Part shown: positions 5,197 through 10,285 of the stretch, in pieces
How positions within the stretch are numbered: position 1 is the stretch's first letter
How the letters are laid out: the number at the start of each line of letters is the position of its first letter
Assembly: GCA_003021335.1 (NCBI GenBank)
Contig: PXQL01000044.1
Location: 1-10,285, forward strand
DNA length: 10,285 nt
Reading direction: 5' to 3'
DNA from: Halobacteriales archaeon QH_10_67_13
GTDB taxonomy: Archaea; Halobacteriota; Halobacteria; Halobacteriales; Haloarculaceae
Made by a program: the position numbers and the translations under genes
Notes under the pieces: model-generated
What the model was told of the DNA's origin: nothing
The model's database searches: none
Seen by the model: only the letters and a program-made list of their open reading frames with translations

Positions 5197-6591
5197 ATGG
5201 CAACCACAGAGAGCGCGGCCGGCGGCCGGCGACGGACCTCCTGGGACGTCGTGGTCGTCGGCGCCGGGACCGCCGGCTCCTACGCCGCGGCGACGATCGC
5301 CGACGCGGGCTACGACGTGGTCGTGCTCGAGCGCAAGACCGAGCAGGAGGCCGGCCACATCGCCTGCGGCGACGCCCTGAAGGGGGCGAGTAACTTCCCC
5401 GAGGCGATCCCGAAATCCCAGCTCGAGCCCGCGATCACCAACACCGACGTCGACCACGGCCGCTTCGAGATCCCCCAGCTCGGCGAGGAGCTCGACATCC
5501 CGGTTCCAGGCGAGCTCGCGGTGATCGACCGCCACGAGTTCGGCCGCAAGCTCCTCGAAGGGGTCGAGCGGGCCGGCGCGACCATCCACTACGAGACCGT
5601 CGTCCAGGACGTTCGCCAAGACGGGGCCGTCGAGGGCGTCCAGGCGAACCACCGCGGTCGGCCGCTGACATACGCCGCCGACCTGGTCGTCGACGCCGCC
5701 GGCGCGATGTCGCTGCTACAGGACAAAGTCGATTTCTCGGGAACGACCTTCGACCGAAACGTCAGATACTCGCAGTTCTGTTCGGCCTACCGCGAGGTCA
5801 TCCACGTCGACGAGCCCGTCGACTGGTCGGACGCCTTGGTCTTCAAACCGACCGAGCGCGCCGCCGGCTACCTGTGGTACTTCCCGCGCACCCCGACCGA
5901 GATCAACGTCGGCCTGGGCTTTCAGATGACCGAGGAGCCGATGCAGCTGGTCGCGGACCTTCGGGATGACATCCGGACCCGTCCGGAGTTCGACGGCGCG
6001 ACCGTCGACGACAAACTCGGCGCGGCGCTGCCGACCCGCCGGCCCTACGACTCTGCGGTCGCGCCCGGCTACGTCGCGATTGGGGATGCGGCCGGCCACG
6101 TCAACCCGACCACCGGCGGCGGCATCGCCGGGGCCGCCTACGGGGGAACCTACGCCGGCGAGGCCGCGGTCGCGGCGCTCGCGGACGGCGGCCCGACCGA
6201 GGCCGCGATGTGGGAGTACAACCAGCGCGTGATGGATCACTTCGGGGCCCGGTACGCCGCGCTGGACGTGTACAACATCTTCACGACCGCCGCCGAAGTC
6301 GACGATCTGATGGGGCTGCTGGCTGCGCTCCCGGTCGGGAAGCTCTCCGAGGCGCTGTACTCGGGTTCGGCGAACGTCGGCTGGCTGCTCAAGGCGAAAA
6401 TCGCACTCAAGACCCGCGATCACTGGGATACGATCTACGACCTGTACAAGACAAAACGGCTGGCCGACGAGCTGCTCGCTCACTACGAGGACTATCCCAC
6501 CGAGCCCGGCCGGCTTGACCGCTGGCAGGCCGAGCGCGACGCGATCATGGAGCGGGTCTACGAGGAGACCGGCGCCGACTCGAAGTACTGA
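5197..6591 (+). CDS. Geranylgeranyl reductase family FAD-dependent oxidoreductase
   Basis: A 464-residue flavoprotein. The family reduces the double bonds of geranylgeranyl chains in archaeal ether lipids, or of related isoprenoids, to phytanyl or partly saturated chains at the membrane. Features seen: the N-terminal Rossmann motif VVGAGTAGSYAA with GxGxxG (22-27), ending in the acidic VVVLER; CGDALKG (57-63), which sits where the family has its conserved cysteine; YLWYFP (225-230), the family's substrate-pocket motif; and the second FAD motif GDAAGHVNPTTGGGI (296-310). The C-terminal ~150 residues are helical. The frame runs upstream to a TTG at 5170, but ATG 5197 suits both the promoter and the family length. 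No lesions. Haloarchaea carry several paralogues, so lipid as opposed to quinone or carotenoid substrate is open. The divergent ferredoxin is a plausible electron donor. Confidence 0.88.
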   Translation: MATTESAAGGRRRTSWDVVVVGAGTAGSYAAATIADAGYDVVVLERKTEQEAGHIACGDALKGASNFPEAIPKSQLEPAITNTDVDHGRFEIPQLGEELDIPVPGELAVIDRHEFGRKLLEGVERAGATIHYETVVQDVRQDGAVEGVQANHRGRPLTYAADLVVDAAGAMSLLQDKVDFSGTTFDRNVRYSQFCSAYREVIHVDEPVDWSDALVFKPTERAAGYLWYFPRTPTEINVGLGFQMTEEPMQLVADLRDDIRTRPEFDGATVDDKLGAALPTRRPYDSAVAPGYVAIGDAAGHVNPTTGGGIAGAAYGGTYAGEAAVAALADGGPTEAAMWEYNQRVMDHFGARYAALDVYNIFTTAAEVDDLMGLLAALPVGKLSEALYSGSANVGWLLKAKIALKTRDHWDTIYDLYKTKRLADELLAHYEDYPTEPGRLDRWQAERDAIMERVYEETGADSKY

Positions 6592-6600
6592 CACGCTCGT

Positions 6601-6624
6601 CCGAACGACCTTTATTCCGTTCGG
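6601..6624. promoter_or_regulatory. Inverted repeat flanking the aldo/keto reductase TATA element
   Basis: CCGAACG (6601-6607) and CGTTCGG (6618-6624) are perfect 7-bp arms around ACCTTTATTC. That centre contains the TATA-like CTTTATT (6610-6616), about 25 bases before ATG 6638. A repressor bound to the arms would cover the TATA box. It also begins 10 bases after the stop of the reductase upstream, so it could instead be an RNA hairpin ending that transcript. Confidence 0.4.
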
Positions 6625-6637
6625 GTCTACACCCGGT

Positions 6638-7352
6638 ATGAGTAGCCAAACACCCCGAGACGTTCCGACCACAGACGGGATGCCGATGCTCGGACTCGGA
6701 ACGTGGGAGAACACCGACGCCGATCAGTGTGCAGAGAGCGTTCGAACAGCCCTCGAGACCGGCTACCGGCACATCGACACCGCACAGATCTACCGCAACG
6801 AGGCCGCCGTCGGCGAGGGCATCGCCGCCGCCGACGTTCCCCGCGAGGAGATCTTCCTCGCGACGAAGGTCTGGATCAGCAACCTCGCCCCCAAGGATGT
6901 CCGGGCCTCGACCCGCGAGAGCCTCGACCGGCTCGGAGTCGAGCACGTTGACCTGCTGTACATCCACTGGCCGGCCGGCGAGTACGAGCCCGCCGCCACG
7001 CTGGGCGCCCTCGAAGAACTCTCGGAGTCAGGGCTGACCCGCCACGTCGGGGTCTCGAATTTTGAACCCCACCACGTCGACCGCGCCCGGGAGATTCTCG
7101 ACGGGCCGGTGTTCGCGAACCAGGTCGAGATCCACCCGTACCTGCCACAGGAGCAGCTCCGGCGCTACGCCGAGGAGACGGACCTCGAGCTGGTGGCGTA
7201 CTCGCCGCTTGCCCGCGGGAACGTGCTCGGCGATCCCACCCTCAAGGAGATCGGGCGGGCTCACGACGCGAGCGCCCCGCAGATCGCCCTGGCGTGGCTC
7301 CTCGAACACTCGCCGGTGACGCTCCCGATTCCCCCCCGCGGCCTGGGACTGA
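6638..7352 (+). pseudogene. Aldo/keto reductase, C-terminal part deleted
   Basis: An NADPH-dependent reductase of aldehydes and ketones with a TIM-barrel fold. The first ~231 residues are intact and carry the full catalytic tetrad: Asp47 and Tyr52 (HIDTAQIY), Lys77 (ATKVW) and His110 (YIHWP), plus the family signatures GVSNFEPHH, NQVEIHPYLPQ and AYSPLARG. After HSPVTLPIP the expected cofactor-phosphate motif (about PRTTSREH or PKATG..H) and the last barrel helix are missing. The frame then runs on into the next gene and would stop only at 7615. In another frame the next codons read PPAAWD and stop at 7350-7352, much like the usual FAPWD-type end of haloarchaeal relatives. An internal deletion of very roughly 100-130 bases with loss of frame explains this. 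The stump should bind NADPH poorly or not at all. Confidence 0.75.
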
Positions 7353-7361
7353 GAGACGAAA

Positions 7362-7371
7362 GGCTATACTT
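7362..7371 (+). promoter_or_regulatory. TATA-like element of the membrane protein gene
   Basis: GGCTATACTT is centred about 29 bases before ATG 7396, placing the transcript start at or near the ATG. Confidence 0.5.
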
Positions 7372-7395
7372 GACCCCCCGGCAACGGTCGCATAG

Positions 7396-8142
7396 ATGGC
7401 AACCGGGACCCAGCGCGGGCTGGTCGGCGCGATCAGATACGACGTGCGCGCCCTCCACGAGACCTGGATGGGGGTGTTCTTTCCGCGCCAGCGCGGCGTC
7501 GAGGACACCGTCCTCGGGAAGTGGGAGCCCGAGAGCGCCCGCGAGCGGCTCACCTACCGACTCTGGTTCGCCGTCGGCGTGCCGGTCATCGCGGCGTTGT
7601 ACCCGCTCCTGCTGACGGGGTATTTTATCCGGTTTCAGGCCCGCCGGCTGAACGTCACGGCCGTGCGACTCGGCCTGTTCGGGGTCGTTGCGCTGTTCGT
7701 GTTGCTGTGGGGCGGGCTCGTCGGGGTGGTGTGGGTTCAGTTCTCCGGAACCTTCACTGACGCCGAGATCGCGGCGATCGCGGCCGCCGGCGGGGTCGCC
7801 GTACTCTCCTCGGCGCTTTCCTACGGCTTCTACCGGGCCGGCGGGCGTGGTACGACCGTCGCGTTGGCCTACCCGTTCGCGATGACGGCGATTTTCCTGC
7901 CGCCGGTCGTCGCCGCGCTCTTTCACCCCTCGCTCGAAGATCTGATCATCGCCCGCAGCGACGAGCTGGCACAGGCCGCCTTCGAGGCCAGCCCGAGCAC
8001 CGTCCAAGAGCTGCTCGACCCGATCGACCGCCGGGCCGCTCACCACGTGCTCATCTGGTTCGCGGTCTCGTTCCCGGTCGGGTGGGTCCTCGGCGTGCTC
8101 GTCGCGCTCGCGGATCTCATCCGTCCCACGAGCACCCCCTGA
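7396..8142 (+). CDS. Haloarchaeal membrane protein with five predicted helices, function unknown
   Basis: A 248-residue integral membrane protein that I do not recognise as any family of known function. The first ~50 residues are soluble and amphipathic (GAIRYDVRALHETWMGVFFPRQ, then a charged stretch). Hydrophobic segments follow at about residues 56-78, 90-114, 124-146, 154-176 and 217-239. Between the fourth and fifth lies a loop of about 40 acidic residues (HPSLEDLIIARSDELAQ). There is no signal peptide, and no catalytic or metal motif is evident. ATG 7396 has a well-placed TATA element and suits the start. The upstream neighbour is a broken reductase gene, and the downstream gene is convergent, 21 bases away, so this gene stands alone. 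Confidence 0.75.
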   Translation: MATGTQRGLVGAIRYDVRALHETWMGVFFPRQRGVEDTVLGKWEPESARERLTYRLWFAVGVPVIAALYPLLLTGYFIRFQARRLNVTAVRLGLFGVVALFVLLWGGLVGVVWVQFSGTFTDAEIAAIAAAGGVAVLSSALSYGFYRAGGRGTTVALAYPFAMTAIFLPPVVAALFHPSLEDLIIARSDELAQAAFEASPSTVQELLDPIDRRAAHHVLIWFAVSFPVGWVLGVLVALADLIRPTSTP

Positions 8143-8163
8143 ACCGCCGTCGCCTCCGGCCGT

Positions 8164-8880
8164 CTATTCTTCGGAGAGACGATCAGCGACCGCATCGACC
8201 GCGATGTCTCCGCCAGCCTCTCGGACCGTCAGGTCGCCGGGCTCGTCGAACCGGATCGTCGCCTGGCGGCAAGCGGGGGTGAGCACGCCGCCGATGATCT
8301 CGAGGGAGGCGTACACGCCCACGCGATCGCCGGGGCCCAGACCGAGATCTGCCGTGATTGCCCGAGCGGTCCCGAGCAGCGCCCGGTGGGTGTGGGCGTC
8401 TCCCCCGCCCCGGAGCGCCTCGTCCTCAAGGCTCCGGTCACCGGGCGGCGCGATCGGGTTCTCGCTCTAGCGCTCGCGCTCGAAGCTCGCGACCTCCGGT
8501 TGAGCGGGCGAGTCCCAGTAGGCGAGGCGCGAACAGCCCGGAGCCGTCTCGTACTCGCCGGGCGGCGCGACCAGCGCCCGCGCCGACACCGCCGCGTCCG
8601 GCCCGATCAGCTCGATGGTCGCCCCGGCGGCGAGTCCCCCAAGCACTGCGAGGACGGCCGCCGGGGTCCGGTCGGGGACGACCGCGACGCGAGCGCCCGG
8701 TCTGGCGCCGTAGTGACGGAGCAAGTTGCCTGCCTTCCAGGCGTCGGTCACCAGCTCGTCGTACTCGTAGGCCACGCTGCGGTCGAGCCCGTCGATCGCA
8801 GCCTCCTCCCGGTTCCGCGCGTGGGTCAGCAACTCACCGACGGGTTCGGGACGCTCGGCGCCCGGGATCGGATCCCCCAC
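8164..8880 (-). pseudogene. Short AMP-binding (ANL)-like gene broken by an in-frame TAG
   Basis: The frame starts at GTG 8880, three bases after the dnaJ stop, so the two form an operon. Codons 1-137 give an acidic protein with ANL-synthetase-like N-terminal features: a YEYDELVTDAWKAGNLLRHYGARPGARVAVV block and an AVLGGLAAGATIELIG block. Codon 138 is TAG (8467-8469) within SFERER*SENPIAPPG. The frame then continues cleanly for 100 codons with a second, similar block (THRALLGTARAITADLGLG, GDRVGVY) to a stop at 8164-8166. As I recall them, haloarchaeal relatives of about 230-240 residues have Trp before SENP, so a TGG-to-TAG change is likely. The protein lacks the large ANL core and C-terminal lid, so it cannot be a normal acyl-CoA synthetase. 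Its role is unknown to me. Confidence 0.65.
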
Positions 8881-8883
8881 GAC

Positions 8884-10059
8884 TCAGAGGCTGTTGCGCA
8901 GGCGCTCGAAAAAGCCCTGGTCGACGTCGATCTCCTCGCCACCGGCCTCGGCGAACGCCTCTAAGGCCTCCCGTTGCTCGTCGCTCAGGCTCTCGGGAGT
9001 GACGACCTGCACCGTCGCGTACAGGTCGCCGTGGCCGCGCCCCCGGAGCCGTGGCATGCCCTTCCCTCGAAGTCGGAAGGTCTCGCCGCTCTGTGTTCCG
9101 GCCGGAACGTCGAACTCGACGGGCCCGTCGAGGGTCCCGATCTCGACGGTATCGCCGAAGACCGCCTGCGGGAACGAGATCGCGGTCCGGGTCCGGAGGT
9201 CGTCGCCGTCGCGCTCGAACTCGGGGTGGTCTCGAACCGAGATCTCGACCAGCAGGTCGCCGTTGGACCCGCCCCGCTCGCCCGGAGCGCCCTTGCCCCT
9301 GATCCGTCGGGTCTGGCCGTCCTTGACGCCGGCGGGGATGTCGACGGTGATCTCGTCTCGCTCCCGGACGATCCCGTCGCCGCCACACGTCGAGCAGGTC
9401 TGGTCGTACAGTGTTCCCTCGCCCTCACAGCGCGGGCAGGCCGCGGTCTGTTGCATCCGCCCGAACGCGGTCTGTCGGACCTGCGTCCGCTGCCCCCGAC
9501 CGTTACACTCCGGACACTGCTGGGCGTCTGCCTCCGGCGGGTGCCCGGTGCCCCCGCACTCGGGACACTCCCGCGGCCGAGGGATCGTGACCCGTTTTTC
9601 GAGGCCGTCGTAGGCGTCCCCGAGATCGATCGTCAGCTGGGTCTTGAGGTCCTGACCGGAGCGGGTCCGGCTCCCGTTCCCTCCTCGGCGGCCGCCGCCG
9701 AAAAACTGATCGAAGATGTCCTGGACGTCCCCGAAGCCGCCGGCCCCGCCGCCGAACGGGCCGCCGGCTCCGCCGCCGCCCGCTCGCCCGCCGCCCGGGC
9801 CGGCCCGATCGCCGTCGGTCGCGCCGCGCTTTTCGGCCTCGAGGAACTGCTCGTGGCCGAGCCGGTCGTACAGCTGGCGCTTCTCGTCGTCGGTAAGCAC
9901 CTCCTTTGCTTTCTTTGCCGTCTTGAATTTCTCCTCTGCGTCGGGGTCGTCGCTGACATCGGGGTGGTACTCTCGGACCGCCTCGCGGTAGGCGTCCTCG
10001 ATTTCCTCCTCGGAGGCATCCCGCGAGATCCCGAGTATCTCGTAGAAGTCCTGTGTCAT
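8884..10059 (-). CDS. dnaJ: Chaperone DnaJ (type I Hsp40)
   Basis: A co-chaperone that delivers unfolded proteins to DnaK (Hsp70) and stimulates its ATPase in the cytoplasm. The full 391 residues are present: the J domain with HPD at 32-34 (within EYHPDVSDD), a Gly/Phe-rich linker at about 85-130, four zinc-binding CxxCxGxG repeats (CPECGGTG, CPECNGRG, CPRCEGEG and CSTCGGDG, between about 165 and 229), and the two C-terminal substrate-binding subdomains, ending FFERLRNSL. The open frame reaches upstream of ATG 10059, but MTQDFYEILGISRDAS is the normal start of the family. dnaK does not lie directly upstream in this window. The AMP-binding-like gene follows after three bases and is probably cotranscribed. 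No lesions, and the length is normal. Confidence 0.97.
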   Translation of the reverse strand: MTQDFYEILGISRDASEEEIEDAYREAVREYHPDVSDDPDAEEKFKTAKKAKEVLTDDEKRQLYDRLGHEQFLEAEKRGATDGDRAGPGGGRAGGGGAGGPFGGGAGGFGDVQDIFDQFFGGGRRGGNGSRTRSGQDLKTQLTIDLGDAYDGLEKRVTIPRPRECPECGGTGHPPEADAQQCPECNGRGQRTQVRQTAFGRMQQTAACPRCEGEGTLYDQTCSTCGGDGIVRERDEITVDIPAGVKDGQTRRIRGKGAPGERGGSNGDLLVEISVRDHPEFERDGDDLRTRTAISFPQAVFGDTVEIGTLDGPVEFDVPAGTQSGETFRLRGKGMPRLRGRGHGDLYATVQVVTPESLSDEQREALEAFAEAGGEEIDVDQGFFERLRNSL

Positions 10060-10087
10060 CAGTTGTGTCGGGGTATGCGATTGTCCC

Positions 10088-10095
10088 ACTAAAGC
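10088..10095 (-). promoter_or_regulatory. TATA-like element of dnaJ
   Basis: Minus-strand GCTTTAGT is centred about 32 bases before ATG 10059, giving at most a very short leader. No heat-shock operator repeat was recognised beside it. Confidence 0.4.
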
Positions 10096-10160
10096 CCCGC
10101 GGGTGTGTCGGCCGCCACGACGGGTCCGGCTCCGACGGCCGCCGCGTCCCGGAGTGCCGG

Positions 10161-10170
10161 AACATAAGAC
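10161..10170 (+). promoter_or_regulatory. TATA-like element before the possible gene at the right edge
   Basis: AACATAAGAC is centred about 28 bases before ATG 10193, the spacing seen for the leaderless genes of the window. It supports a gene start there. Confidence 0.4.
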
Positions 10171-10192
10171 CCCGCAGCCAGTACGACGGCCC

Positions 10193-10285
10193 ATGACCGG
10201 ACTGGGCGCGCCTGGGACCGAGGTGCTCGCGAGCGGTGTGTGTCGGCCCGTCGTCGGCGGCGACGGTCAACAGCCCGTAGTCGAG
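10193..10285 (+). CDS. Possible 5' end of a gene divergent from dnaJ
   Basis: From ATG 10193 the plus strand stays open to the window edge, giving 31 residues (MTGLGAPGTEVLASG, then VVGGDGQQPVVE). They have normal haloarchaeal codon use and suit the TATA-like element upstream. The stretch is too short to recognise a family, and in DNA this GC-rich an open frame of this size can occur by chance. The position, divergent from dnaJ with 133 bases between the starts, is natural for a real gene. Confidence 0.4.
   Translation, partial: MTGLGAPGTEVLASGVCRPVVGGDGQQPVVE

Noticed and set aside
5071..5652. Long upstream extension of the ferredoxin frame
   Set aside because: It is the antisense shadow of the geranylgeranyl reductase gene; the ferredoxin fold starts at ATG 5070.
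8467..8469. TAG as pyrrolysine
   Set aside because: Pyrrolysine use is tied mainly to methylamine methyltransferases in methanogens, and nothing here suggests that machinery. A Trp nonsense change is simpler.
8894..10092. Long plus-strand open frames opposite dnaJ
   Set aside because: These are typical antisense shadows of a GC-rich gene. dnaJ accounts for the coding signal with complete, ordered domains.
1..10285. CRISPR array, tRNA, rRNA or intact insertion sequence
   Set aside because: No regularly spaced repeats, no tRNA cloverleaf or CCA-ended element, no rRNA signature and no transposase or terminal inverted repeats were found by reading.

Overview
The window looks like chromosomal DNA of a haloarchaeon (class Halobacteria). 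The proteins are strongly acidic and alanine-rich. Several families are haloarchaeal or archaeal in character: a stand-alone HalOD1 output domain, a TrmB-type regulator, a geranylgeranyl reductase, a 2Fe-2S ferredoxin and a Tat-type lipoprotein. Many genes have a TATA-like element about 25-30 bases before the start codon and no Shine-Dalgarno site, the usual leaderless arrangement in this group. I cannot name a genus.

Layout. Bases 1-3410 have a visibly lower GC content and an accessory character. In order they hold the 5' part of a family 2 glycosyltransferase (minus), a HalOD1 protein (plus) closed by a clean hairpin, a TrmB-type regulator (minus) with part of its helix-turn-helix deleted, about 390 bases with no recognisable gene, the decayed 3' end of a second TrmB-like regulator (plus), and a CPBP-type membrane protein (plus) that has lost two active-site residues. 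At about 3411-3420 this segment ends abruptly inside a lipoprotein gene, of which only the first ~72 codons remain.

Bases 3421-10285 are GC-rich, core-like DNA: a nucleoside hydrolase (plus) with an early TGA, a 2Fe-2S ferredoxin (minus) divergent from a geranylgeranyl reductase (plus), an aldo/keto reductase (plus) that has lost its C-terminus, a five-helix membrane protein (plus), and a minus-strand pair made of dnaJ followed by a small AMP-binding-like gene broken by an in-frame TAG. A possible gene start on the plus strand lies at the right edge.

How the genes relate. The clearest functional link is ferredoxin with geranylgeranyl reductase: divergent neighbours, one a plausible electron donor for the other in reducing archaeal isoprenoid chains. 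DnaJ is a complete type I co-chaperone. The most striking overall feature is decay: six of about thirteen recognisable genes are broken, by deletion, frameshift, nonsense codon or truncation at a junction, while the others read cleanly. I see no CRISPR array, tRNA, rRNA or intact mobile element, and no convincing new multi-gene system.
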